Positions 11,612-24,974 of a stretch of DNA of 64,000 nucleotides are shown here, one piece after another; within the stretch, counting starts at the first letter, position 1, and the number at the start of each line of letters is the position of its first letter. The DNA is from Metarhizium brunneum (lineage: Eukaryota; Ascomycota; Sordariomycetes; Hypocreales; Clavicipitaceae), in assembly GCF_013426205.1 (NCBI RefSeq), contig NC_089424.1, positions 2,914,001 through 2,978,000 on the forward strand, read 5' to 3'. Made by a program: the position numbers and the translations under genes. Under the pieces are notes generated by a model that saw only the letters and a program-made list of their open reading frames with translations, was not told where the DNA came from and searched no databases.

Positions 11612-14600
11612 GATCCAGGTGGATGGGGTGCTGAGAACCACGGCTTGCAAACGGCGTTTTAACACCGGATAAGCTGGTGCCGGTCCATACACCTAACAAC
11701 CGTCCACTTCAAGAGAATAGGGCATTGATTGAGACTGTTGTAGGATAAGTGTGTGTAAAATGGTGGAAAGAGGAGTGAGTGAAGAAGGGACTCTCAACAA
11801 AAGAATGAAGAAACGACGGCAAGAATACCCAGGACGCTGTGGAGACTTGAGATGGCTGGCGAGCTGTCTCCGAACTTCAAGCTTAATATGATCTAGTGCG
11901 GCTGGAACAGGATGTACTCGACATGATGCGCCAGACTCGAGCAACGAGAAGAAAGCCAGTTGCCAACAGAGCAAATCGTGTGAGTGGGGAATAGTGCAGC
12001 GAAGTCGCAGATGAGCGTAATGGGCGTGATGGGCGTCAACGTTTGTTGGTCGTATAAGAGGAAGGGTTCATGAGAGACGAGTTTGACCAATGGCCCGCAG
12101 CCGGTCAATGCCCTCACTGCCTGGGGTGTGGCCGGGGAACGGAAACAAAGGTGAGCAACTGAACTTGTTTGTTTGCTAGGGACGACTGGATGCTTCAGGC
12201 GACAATCAGTGTGAGCGGCATGTGTTCTAAACGCTCAATGCGGTGATGTAACTGTTTGATGTAGGTAAGTTTGGAACTTCAGGATGGATTAGGACCTTGA
12301 TGTCAGCGTCACCGGCTAGACGGGAGGCGCGGGGGGGCTGGGCGGCGGAATTGGGCAACGTCGGGTAGTATTGCGAAAAGCTTGGTAAAGGCCAAGATTC
12401 ACATGCAGCCAGTGTCGAAGAAGAGAAAGGTTTCTAGGTTGGACAAGTCGGCGTGTCCCTCAGAGAGAAGAGGTAGAAAGTGGTCGTCCTGATAAATGGG
12501 CCATCATCCATTGCGTTGGGTTTGTTTCCAATATCTAGGTTGGAAGGAAGGAGTGGCCGAGCGACTTCCCGCTCAAGTGAGTGTACATGCACATGGGGAC
12601 GTGAGAGCGTGCATGCAATTGCGCATGTGTATAAGAATATGAATGAGTTGGAGAATACACAGGACTCATTGGTGTGAATTCCCATTGCGAATGCCAGAGT
12701 CGGCATCTGGGGCACACCGCGGTTCAATATGCGTGTATGCAAGTCTATTACGTGTGTATGGACATGATATACGAACTATAGCAGCTCCATCGAGGCTAAA
12801 ATATGCATGGCCTTTGAAATATCAGCTGCCTTTCTTCTTTCGGACGAGATACGGGCAGATGGCCTGACGTCGTCCATACTAGTGACATAGGCACCTGCAT
12901 GTGCCCAAGTCTCTACCTACTTAAGTACTTTATGGTGAGTACTTCAGCACCTGGGTGGACGGAGCTGGTGCGCAAAAACGCGAGCTCTCGCAGTCAGGTC
13001 GGTCTTCTGGTTTGACATCTGGAGCCTGGAGAGGCCACTACAGGAAGCCACAGCTAGCAGGTAGGCCACTGCGGACAACCGATGACGCCGGGCGACTCCA
13101 CTGTCCACGCTGCAAGCGACCCAACTTGGCCGACACGAGCTTCGATGTCCTGCAACATTGCACAGGGGATTAACTTCGCGGGTGCAATAGATTCCTCGGA
13201 ATTACCTGTCATCTTCGGGCGACAATGTCTAGACATGACCAGGTAATTCTGCCGCACCAATGTACCCCTTGTTGTGCCGGAAAGGCATTTCTCAAACAGC
13301 AACCAATACCCAGTCTTTGTGCCAATCCCATAAACAAAAATAGATTTGTTGGGTTGATAACTCCTTGACGGCCACGTGCGGGGAGAGGAGGTGTGACAAG
13401 CGGCCAGGTCAAAGTTTAACTGGTCCCCAAGCACGATGCAATACCTCTGATGCCAGCTGTCTACGGAGTAATGTCAAGTCTGTCACAGTACTCCGTACGC
13501 CGTACTTGAGAAGTTGCTCGATGTCCGTTCTTGGCGGCAATTAGTCGCAGCCATGCAACCAGGCCGGGATGCAGGTGCTGCGTCACCATCGAGGCTGGGA
13601 CCTCTCAATGTCTGGCCTCCATCCTTCAACACGAATCTCTCTCGCGCACATCCGGGCTTGCTTCGCAGAGTCTCTTAATGATCGCAACCCAATTAATTCA
13701 TCTCGTGTACATCACTCGGGACAGAAGGTACATTGTGATCACCAGCCAGGGTCATCCAGTCTACTTGGCAACTCAAGCTTCCTAAACTCGTGTCGTTGTA
13801 CAATATCGTGATACGCTGCTGAATCGAGCGGGGAATACCCGCAGAACCAACCAAGTTGACGGCGGGCCAGATTCAACCACGAAATAGTTGCGGCCGCGCC
13901 ACCAAACCAACCGATTGCAGGGCACAAAGTACCACATAAACCTCCGGATGCCGCATTCGATGTCTTTGTCCCGCCTACCTAGGTAGGTAATGCTAAATAA
14001 TGACCGTCATCGTAATGTCACGAGCCACAACTGCGTATTTGGTCGTGCCGTCGTGTCATCGTGTCATCACCACCAGGTCCATTAATAAGGGCTGTCAACC
14101 AAGGCTTGCATTGCCGTGGCATTAAGCTTGATTGGGTAGCAAAACGGCATCCTGAATTAACCTTGGTGCTCTGCATTCCGTGCCTGATAACCACGTAGTC
14201 TGGCATGGGGAACAAGTGATGTTGGCCAGCCAACTCACTCAAAGCTGATCTTCTTGGACCTGCTTCCCTTGCATGGGTACGAGTACGTAGCATGACTGCC
14301 CGCTCCCAATCAACCTGCAGACGCCATCGAGATGCTAAACTTGGAAGGCTGGTATCCCGTCAAGGTGATAGTTGTCTGCTCGCTGCCACGTCTTTGAGTT
14401 GGTTGTACGTTTGTGACAGCAATTGCGCTCTATCCTTCGCGTCGAGTTGCTGCATTCGTGCCTCGTTGTCCGTCCCTATTCTGAAACACCTCTGCGACGA
14501 TCTTCAAGATCAGCACGACTCGCCATTGCACTGAAGCCGCATGCTAACGCAGGTATATGCTGTCCGCGACTTTATGAACGGATTTAGAAATCCACCCGTC

Positions 14601-15506
14601 AAACAAATTGGAGCTATCAGGAGTCGTCAAGGCCAGCCAGCCCGGCCATACTGCTCTCTTCTAATCCTTGATTCCTCTCCCAAGGACACGACAAGCAGCA
14701 ATTCTGTGGCTTAGCAATGTGCTCGTGGCTGGGTAAATCACGTGAACTTACTCACTCTGACACATGACCTTGACGCAGATTCGTCACTGTGGCAAATTCG
14801 GCTGGCTCTTACATGTACACCGTGCGGAGTGGGCCCGTGCCCTGTCGATGAGACGAAAATGGAGACAACAAAATAATCACGTCAGGCTGCAGGCTCAGCA
14901 TTATAATGATGGGACAACCGTTGATATTAGTATTAAACCCGTAGACAAGGCTTACTTTATTATGCTAACGCATGGGGGCAGATCCGCTTGCACTGACGTT
15001 TGGGGCTCCTTCCGGCAATGAGCAGAAATCGAGCACCCATCTGCATGTGCAGGGTTTGATCAAGAATCACACAGTGACGTGTGTCAAAGTGACAAACGCA
15101 ATAGCGGCCAATGCTTCGAAATCAAGAGTGTTTGTTGTAGAAGCACCAGAATACATACGGAGTACAACTTGCAGGGAAGGCCGGAACGAGTGGCTCCGTG
15201 CCCTCCGTGTACATGGTCATAATCGCCAAGCATGTCGGTAGGCGCTTCGCCTCGCCAACCAGGAGACGGCTACTCGAGAAGGGGGGTGGGCGCAGTCTTG
15301 CCTCCTCTGCCAACTCGGAATCTCATCTGTCAATCCTGTTCTTCCAACACATTTGACCAAATCGTCCTTCTCACGCTGCGCATCTGTCAACATCGTTGTC
15401 ATCAAATTTTTGAACGCTCTTCGTCTGTCCGATCGCAAGTTCTCTTGACTTTGCACCGAATTTATTTCATCCGCCGACCGAACCTATAGTCACCAAACTC
15501 TTCAAA
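11612..15506. other. 3.9-kb gene-poor region
   Basis: No recognisable protein family on either strand. It contains three exact copies of TACGGAGTA/TACTCCGTA (13462, 13489 and 15156, the first two as an inverted pair), a near-palindromic CCTACCTAGGTAGGTA at about 13975, and the promoters of the GH76 gene (left end) and the R-SNARE gene (right end). No tRNA or rRNA was seen. Confidence 0.45.
13462..13497. repeat. Inverted pair of the TACGGAGTA/TACTCCGTA motif
   Basis: TACGGAGTA (13462-13470) and TACTCCGTA (13489-13497) face each other across an 18-bp spacer and could pair as a 9-bp stem. It belongs to the dispersed intergenic motif family described in the findings. Confidence 0.75.
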
Positions 15507-16209
15507 ATGTCCAACAACCTATCCTACGGGCAAGGTGGCCATTACAGCTCCCAGGATGTGACGCCGTCCAACACCAATCAAAATTTCGATGGCAGTGCTC
15601 AAGATGGTAAAATACAAACAATTCAGAAGGTAGGTACTTGTTCCTATTGAGACACGAATGGCATGCTTTGGTGCGGCCTCGAAATTAGGCTGTTGAATAC
15701 TCTCTATGCCTAGCTACTGTGCCCCAAAGTTTGTTCGGCCAGAAGACAAACAGCTATTGAAGCCGTTAAAAGTCACTCTGTGGGAATGACAGCGACAGTC
15801 GGAACCTGACCTGGCCATGACTATTTCTTTAGCACAATGCACGAAATGCTGCCAAATATAGCCCAGCAGTGCTGACTGAACCGTAATAGGATTTGGCGGC
15901 GGCGACGGAAATCTCGCGCCACAATCTTAACTCGATGAAGGATCGAGGGGAAAACCTCGATGGCCTGCAAGACAAGACCAGCAACCTAGCGGATTCTTCC
16001 CAACAATTCCGTCGCGGCGCCAACAGAGTTCGCAAGCAAATGTGGTGGAAGGACATGAAGATGCGCATGTGTTTGATTGTTGGCATCATTATCCTTCTGC
16101 TTGTTATTATCATCCCTTCTGGTACGTGATTGTTTTGCCTGGGGTTCATTACATTCGGGACGTGGGTCTTGTCTAACATATTCTTCTAGTTGTTGCCACT
16201 CGTCATTAA
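15507..16209 (+). CDS. Synaptobrevin/VAMP-type R-SNARE (Snc1/2-like)
   Basis: Three exons: 15507-15629, 15890-16121 and 16190-16209. Introns of 260 bp (GTAGGT...AATAG) and 68 bp (GTACGT...TCTAG) leave one open 124-aa frame. After a polar N-terminus, residues about 35-95 are the SNARE heptad region; the zero-layer Arg is in MKDRGENL (about residue 60), and the juxtamembrane [15 protein letters not shown] is the synaptobrevin signature. Residues about 101-117 are the C-terminal membrane anchor, with a short lumenal tail VVATRH encoded by the last mini-exon. Known role of the family: v-SNARE of secretory vesicles in fusion with the plasma membrane or endosomes, important for hyphal tip secretion. 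ATG 15507 follows a pyrimidine/A-rich leader. Confidence 0.93.
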
Positions 16210-18451
<2,242 letters not shown>

Positions 18452-19259
18452 AAGGTTTCTTCTGTTGCTGAATTCGAGGACCTTGAAAAGCTTGAGGCGT
18501 CTTTGATTCGGGTACCGCGAAGGTCTGGACGCCGAGGCTACTGTTGAGCGATATATTGCTTTCCTTCAAGAGAATTCCTTCACTGCTTATTACGACACTA
18601 TGCAATGTCTATCTATTGTCATGCCGCCTAACAAGGACCGTGCTATGGCTTACTCTGGCCACGTTGACCATCACCAAGTCTGGCTGGTTGATGAATGTCG
18701 CTGAAAACGTTTCCCCCGCGATTAAGAAGGACTATCCCAGCTTTGCTTGGACCGTCCGTCAGAGTGACGAGAATCTCACTTGCGTATTTGAGAAGCCTGA
18801 TGGCAGTTTCAATAATAACGGTAGCGTTCTCTTCTACTACGGCTGCGACCTCCGATCTGATGCCCTGGCCCCCGTGTATGATGAATCCATCTCCCACGGC
18901 CGTGCTATGCTCTGGAGTTCCAATCTTTCAACATGCCTCTCAACAAGACCATGACCTCTCGCGACATTCGACAAATCTACCAGGACCGGTATGCTGGTGG
19001 CTCGTCGTCGTCGTCGGCGAGGCGCCGCTCCTCAAGAACGTCATGAACAAGCACGGCGTGGAATTGGTGCATTCGCCGTTCATAGCACGATAGTCATATG
19101 TGGCAGCATAGACAACTTGCTCAAAGGTGCTGCGACACAGTGTTTGCGTATGTTTGGACCTCCAATCTTGTCGAATGAAGTGATGTGCTAATATTGGCTA
19201 CACAGAAACATGAACCTTGCGTTAGAGTGTGCCGAATATGAGGGTATCCCTACCATGTA
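18452..19259 (+). pseudogene. Broken 3' part of the arg-6 copy (linker/NAT-like and reductase remnants)
   Basis: Directly after the stop, frame 0 still reads KVSSVAEFEDLEKLEASLIR. A one-base insertion at about 18511-18513 shifts to DREGLDAEATVERYIAFL, and a second near 18650 shifts to TLATLTITKSGWLMNVAE and YYGCDLRSDALAPVYDE up to HGRAML (about 18912). The central part, including the start of the reductase domain, is missing: the sequence jumps to FNMPLNKTMTSRDIRQIYQ, then VVGEAPLLKNVMNKHGVE and IDNLLKGAATQCL in changing frames. A canonical intron (GTATGT, GCTAAT, CACAG; about 19149-19205) is retained before NMNLALECAEYEGIPTM and stop 19257-19259. Retention of an intron argues for DNA-level duplication and decay rather than retroposition. 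Confidence 0.85.
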
Positions 19260-19622
19260 AATGGTCAAGATCAGTGGGGAAGGAGTCGATAACACGGCGT
19301 GCCGGGAGATTTTTTATAGGGCCGCTCTCTCAACCGTTGGATCGCATTCTCCGTTTTGTGCTTGACGTTTTACGAAGTCAGAAAACGCCATGTATGGCGT
19401 GCCAAATGGCCTTGAGCTCTTCCTTAGGAGTACAATGGTTTTAGACATGGGTATTGGGTGTTTTGCAGCCATGCTCTATTGTAATACCGATTGCGCGCAC
19501 TTCTTGAAAGCATGGTGATATTGAGTAGTGAGCATACAGTGTCTCGGAAGGGGGAAAACATCGATGCCATGGCCATCAACCCTGTGTTTTGCCCATATAG
19601 CCCCCATTCACACGCTGTCCGT
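19260..19622. other. Short intergenic gap between two decaying genes
   Basis: This lies between the 3' ends of the arg-6 copy (+) and the NLR (-). No further domain remnants recognised. Confidence 0.4.
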
Positions 19623-20242
19623 CTAGTACCAAGGCATCTCGGTGTTTTTGAAGGCCTCCTTCATTGTCGCCCTGACATGCTCTACCAATTTGTCTGCGTC
19701 CTTGAACTTGCCGATTTTGTCGTGGGCCGATACAAGCTGCAATTGAATACTGTGGAATATTAGGCTCTTTTTTTCCACCGCTGGTGGACAGACTTCTACA
19801 ATAAGCTTGAGCAGGCCAATAGCCTCTTCGAGATGTCCATGAGCCATCCATGCTTTTGCCAGTTGGAGCTGTGACTTGAGGCGCATTTCGTGGGTTTCTG
19901 GCAGGGTATTCCTCTGTGAATTTACCAGGTCTTGCAGCAGCGCAAGACCTTTTTTTACTTGGCCATTCGAAAGAAGTACCTCTGCAAGAAGATGTTTCGC
20001 AGGAAGCACACGGTCACCTAGTATTTCCATTGTATTCTCGTCTGGTCCATTTTACTACGTCATGTCCCATGGCTGACTCTAGCCAGTTGGCTCGCTACAC
20101 TAGGTTTTCAAGGATAGCAATCGCCCCATGACACTGCCCGGCTCAGCTGTACCTGACATCCCGAGCTCGCTCTGTATCTGAAGTCTCTTTTGGTTATCCC
20201 GGGACGAGGTTTCTTTTTCAAATTCCACCACCTGCTGAGTGC
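19623..20242 (-). pseudogene. Frame-scattered TPR region of the NLR gene
   Basis: TPR-like helices continue beyond the stop of the NB-ARC frame but in different frames: QVVEFEKETSSRDNQKRLQI (about 20160-20250), then GAIAILENLV followed by a stop (about 20097-20135), then a longer frame 20030-19623 with AKHLLAEVLLSNGQVKKGLA and two more repeat-like units. These match the usual C-terminal tetratricopeptide array of fungal NLRs. At least two frame changes without plausible introns indicate that the receptor lost its sensor domain. Confidence 0.7.
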
Positions 20243-22529
20243 CTAGCAACAGCTGTTTTCCAGCGCCAATCCCCGCGTAAACATGGTGTGACGAAAAAAT
20301 TCCAGACGGGCTTGCGGATCGTGTGTTGTCTCCCCTGTGCCAAGCGGAAGCACATGCGGAAGATCTGACTGCCACAACTCCTGCTTTTGGACATGCTCGT
20401 TTGGGAATATCGGGGATACTCGGTTGAGATGAGAGATGGTCTCTTGCGTCTGTTCTTCGTCGAAGAGCTGTTTCGAGCAGGACCTGAGGGCAAGATGCAC
20501 CAAGCGATGCATGTCCAGAATCCTGCCACCCTCTCGCCGACTCAAGAAGTTGTAGGAGCAGAGCAAATTGATTGCCTCGGCCTTCTTGGGCCCTCGTCCA
20601 AGAGGGAGCACCGAGGTAGGTATACCCTTTGGACTTGTCCACCGGAGAAAAGACAGTAACTGGGCAGCATGGGCACTTGTGTTGCGAATTGCCATAAACG
20701 ACGCATACCAAGTAGTTAATATAGACCCCTGGCTCCTGCTGTGGAATGTTTCACTGCGCAATTGTGAGCCAAAAAGGTGAGTCGGGCCGGTATTATCACG
20801 GTCCTGCTCCATCTCGCCGTGGTGACGTACGAACTCGCTGACGGACATGCAGTTTACATTCATGTAAGTGACTGCTTGTGCCACGGCGAGAGGAAGATAC
20901 TCGAGCCTCTCCATAAGACAAGAGAGAGTTTCATCAACGTCGTCTCTTCGCAGCTCGCGGTTGTCGCTGAGACACGTCTCCAGATAGCGCTTCCCCTCGC
21001 CCAACGACATTTCTATTAATTTGACAACATTCTGCGGGTCCGCAAGGCTGTTTGCGACCGCTGACGTGCGTGTGGTGATGAGCATTCTGCCCCTCGGGCT
21101 CTGAGGAAGGCAGTCGAGCAGGCGGCGAGGATCATCGGGTGTTGCGTCAACTAGAGACATGTCGTCGACACCGTCTACGACAAGGAACCACGGTCCGGAA
21201 GCATCAGAGGAAAGATGGGCTTGAAGGGTTTCTGGTGGATTTTCGCCGAGGCCAGAGCTTATACCAAGAGTCTGGACAAGCTCCGCGGCTGCTTGTTCAA
21301 ACGCAGCCATGGTCTGCGCCGGCATCCAGATGACGGAATAATCCTCCATTGCTTCCTTGACCCGATGCGCCATCTCGAGGGCAACCTGCGTTTTGCCCAT
21401 TCCACCGAGCCCGGAGAGCGCCACTCGTTTTACCCCCAGGGAGAAGAGCTTGTGTCGAATATTGTCAATGGTGTTTTCACGTCCTACAAAGCACAAGTTC
21501 TTTGCGTAGGACAGGCTGCATACTAAATGGGCAACGACAAGTCAATACGTACTCTACCTACTCCGTTTGCCCATTCACAGGTCGACACGCACCTCTTCTA
21601 GGTCGTTCGGGGGGTCCTATCTGCAGAATAATCTCCTTGGCATAGGCTGCTGCCATGGCTGCTGCGTAGGGTAGCCAGGCTTCGTTTGTCCTTTCGTCTG
21701 CGTAATCACAAACGCCACGAACGACGCCGACCGGAATGATGGGTACTATGCCGGCTGCTGCCGTCTCAATACCGACAAGGTTATGCTTGTCCCTCAACTC
21801 GTCCCGTTTCGAAGCATTCTCTACAAGTGTGCTGGCGGAGCCAATCATACCATACCATACGCGGGTACGCTTCTCGGCCTCTCGAGTCCTTCTCTTCACT
21901 ACAGACTCCCCAGTTTCGTACAGCAGGTCCAAATCCTGGCCCGGATCGGCGAATGTCTCGGGGTGGTTTAGATTGCCCATCATCTCTTGGTAGTGCTTCA
22001 GAAACGAAGGCTGGTCTTGCAAGAAATCCCCTGCTTGGATCTGGCGGATTGCCGACCTGACGAGCTTGTCAGTCATGTCCAGCCAGCCTCGGCGGCGAAG
22101 CACAAATCCGTTTTCGGTCCATTTACCCAGCTCCAAGTTGATTAGTCCTGGGAGCTCGCCGTCTTGTTGGGCCACAAGCACGTCGCCGCGTCGGATATCC
22201 CTCTCTTGACCGCCGCCGACGTTGGGCATGCCAGCAGCAACTCCGACGAGGAGACCGAACCACAGGTTGGGGAAAAACGTCTTGACTTGTCTCGAAAGAG
22301 CGGCGGCAGAGCCCAAATCGCAGTCCTCGCCTGCGGGTAGCGTGGCAACGATGACATTGTGCCCGCCCATCTCGCCTGGTGTGTACAGATACTCGTAGCC
22401 TCTTGCCATGGGAAATCGGCCATCGTGTCTATTATCGAGCATCAGAGTTGCTGCGACGTTCTCAATCTCCAGTGGAGCAATTATTGCAATGTGGTAGTCT
22501 TCTGGGTTCAGCGGCCGAGTCACCTTCAT
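20243..22529 (-). CDS. NOD-like receptor: PNP_UDP effector plus NB-ARC, truncated before its TPR array
   Basis: Two exons: 22529-21593 and 21522-20243, joined by a 70-bp intron (GTGCGT...TTTAG) in phase 1; 738 aa. Residues about 10-305 form a nucleoside-phosphorylase-like domain (starts DYHIAIIAPLEIE; contains GLLVGVAAGMP and VGIETAAAG), used as N-terminal effector in many fungal NLRs. Residues about 323-620 form an NB-ARC ATPase: FVGRE entry motif, P-loop GLGGMGKTQ (about 349-357), Walker B WFLVVDGVDD, a TTRTSA sensor and LEYLPLAVAQA. A winged-helix-like region with LDMHRLVHLA follows. Family knowledge: such STAND proteins act in non-self recognition and cell death, opened by their C-terminal repeats. 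Here the frame ends at 20243, at the point where the TPR array starts, and repeat remnants follow in other frames. So it is either a truncated receptor or a pseudogene. Confidence 0.85.
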
Positions 22530-23159
22530 TGTGATTCTTCAGGCATACGTTGTTTGACGGAAAATAGACAACACAGCTTTACAAGGGTAGTGACAAAAAG
22601 CAAATTCATATGGAATAAGGCTACGAAGAAGCGGAAAATGAGAAGACATTCTTGGTTACTTGGGCAGCTGCCATTTATCAATCTCGGCTGTTGCAACTGG
22701 GAAGACGTTGTGTACGTGTGAGGCTTTGCAGCAAACCAACCATCTCGCCCGCCCTGCTAGACGCTGTACTCTACAGTTTGACCGTCGATTGGTCCATGTC
22801 GATTTTATTTGACGCGGAAAGCCATTTTGTAACCTGGTCGGCCTCCTGCGGCCAAGTCTCAGGATATATTGATGCGGGCGGCAATGCTCCATATGCGCCG
22901 AGTCTATTATTAGTCTCGAGTGCTTCGTCTGCACATGCTCCTAAAGGAACTCGGTGCCCTGCTATCAATTGTCAACTTTGCTGAAGCAGGGCTCAGCCAA
23001 ATTTCTTTCCTTGGTAAACCGTATCCAACAACTTGATCTCGTCGTGAAGACCCGTCTTTGGCGTGGTAGGCACAACTTACAAGGCTGCTCCAGCGTCAGC
23101 CAACATGCGCCCACATCAGCCGCGCGACGGAGTGCCTTTGTACGCAGACGGTTAAATAG
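22530..23159. other. Upstream region of the NLR gene
   Basis: Contains the NLR promoter on the minus strand. No recognisable coding sequence. Confidence 0.4.
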
Positions 23160-23560
23160 CCCTGCCAGGAAGCTCCAGTGGAAATGCCATCTTCAACCGA
23201 GACCCAATCGTCCTCTCCTGCGCAGCATGTTACAGCGCCGACAAGATGTGCAGAGAGGCCGGGCCTGTGGGATACATGCTTCAAAGACTGCGTCCCACGG
23301 TTATCGAAGGCACTTGCTCTCCCGCAGGCTGCCTCTTCACACAGCCCGATGCTGTGTCCCCAAAAGATACGCTGTTGTGTTTGACTTGTCAGCTTCGCCG
23401 CCTCGGCCTGATGACTTAACGCCAACCCCAAACCAACCTGCTCACCTGTCTGAACAGTAAAGATGATTACAAGGTGTCAATCGGTTGCGGAAAAGAGCCC
23501 GCTGAGCTTTCAGCTGCGCGCATTGCTGGGCAAAACGTTTTTTGCGCAATTATTTGCACA
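23160..23560 (+). other. Possible relic of a small Cys-rich protein gene
   Basis: One plus-strand frame, without an ATG start, reads protein-like text with paired cysteines: PIVLSCAACYSADKMC, then EGTCSPAGCLFTQPDAVS and LLCLTCQLRRLGL, followed by a stop at about 23417. After it the same frame reads LTCLNSKDDYKVSIGCGKEP to another stop near 23562. The CxxC-type pairs suggest a zinc-binding or disulphide-rich domain. I do not recognise the family. It may be an exon of a missed gene, a relic, or chance. Confidence 0.25.
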
Positions 23561-24974
23561 TGATGGGGAACAAGGGCCGCTTGTCGATGTTGCCCGCATG
23601 AGAACGAGCGGCAGCCACAAAATGCAGAACATTGGAAGCATTCGGTCGAGGCGGAATGGGCTGCTACCCTCCTTTTTGCGTACGGTTGACGTGGTCGCCT
23701 GCTGGGCGGAATGAGGATTTGGTCGAGGAGGAATAAATGCACAGAGGCTGAGCGAGATGAGGGTGGAGGAAACTATCCTGATCCTGGGAAAGGTAGCACG
23801 GGCATTTTTTGCAGATGAGCGGGCGGGATTTGGTGCTTTTGCCACCGGATATGTACACCTTGTCAACTGTCCGCCTGCATATCATACAAGCGAGGCGGAA
23901 TTCATTACCAAATCAAACAGTCTTTTGTCGAATCAGAGGCAATACATGGTATGTTTATGACGTGTTGACACTTTGGTATCACTGTGGTTTCTTGTTGTAT
24001 TAACTTGCTACTGCTATGCGAAACTCCATATAATATAATAATTCAAGTTATTTGTTGTTTCCTTCTTAAGGCAAATGATCGTGCACGCATAATATCTGGT
24101 AATGTAGTATTAGGCTGTACTAAGCCAAGAACAGTAAGAGACCAAGAAAATAGTGCTTTATAATATAATAATTGAAGCACTATAATGTGCAGCAACCCTT
24201 GTGGTATAATATATACCCTTGTGGTATAAGCGAAACCTAGTAAATAGCAAACATGGTCTCTTGAAGACAGTGTTGAAAATGTTTATAATAAGACTAGGGG
24301 TATGGTTGCTGGCTTCAACCTGCCATTGCATTAGACGACGTAGGGAAGCCTCAATCGGTGGCACTAGGGTCGACAGAATTAGCGGCTGACGCTGCCATTT
24401 CGGTGTGCAGTGCGGAGTACTCCATAGTTGGTTGTATATCGGGACAACTCTCTTCCTCACTTGACGCTTCTTGTTTCCTGGAGGTGAAATGTGTCATCAC
24501 GGCAAGTTATTATTATCGGAAATAAGTCCATTTACACAGGGCAGGGTTTATAAGGTTGAGAAGCAGTTCATTTCTCTTGTGCAGATTTTGAAATTACTAT
24601 TACTACTTGCTTAAAAAGGCTTGTTAATATAAAGTTGAAGGGGTAATAATTAAAGTCTACGGTACTACAGGTAATTGGCCCGCCTCTCATCTTCTGACAT
24701 CTATGATTTTATAACACTAAGCAATTACTCCAAGTCTGCTTGTTCAATGAACAGAGGCAGCCCTATAACACCACCAAACCTGCCTCTCGTAGAAGCTGAC
24801 CAAATCAGCCAAGAACGCATATTCCTATACTTCCAATACAATGTAAACAATATCACGAAACCACGCGCTTTGTCTATGCGCCCTGGCCTTGCAGGGGAAT
24901 ACCCTGCTTGCATGCTCGGCGCCCATCCCCAACTCCCAAAGCACATTTACGACTTACACGAGGCCGGCTCGGCA
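23561..24974. other. Gene-free region with AT-rich island
   Basis: From about 23990 to 24680 the base composition drops sharply, with many TAATATAATA-type runs and stops in all frames. Two copies of TATAATATAATAATT lie at 24029-24043 and 24159-24173, and two copies of ACCCTTGTGGTATAA lie at 24195-24209 and 24215-24229. No transposon ORF or terminal repeat is discernible. It may be an old, mutated repeat. Confidence 0.5.

Noticed and set aside
18452..18925. RIP as the cause of decay in the arg-6 copy
   Set aside because: The visible lesions are single-base insertions and a large deletion, not clustered C-to-T/G-to-A transitions; the kinase half is not AT-enriched.
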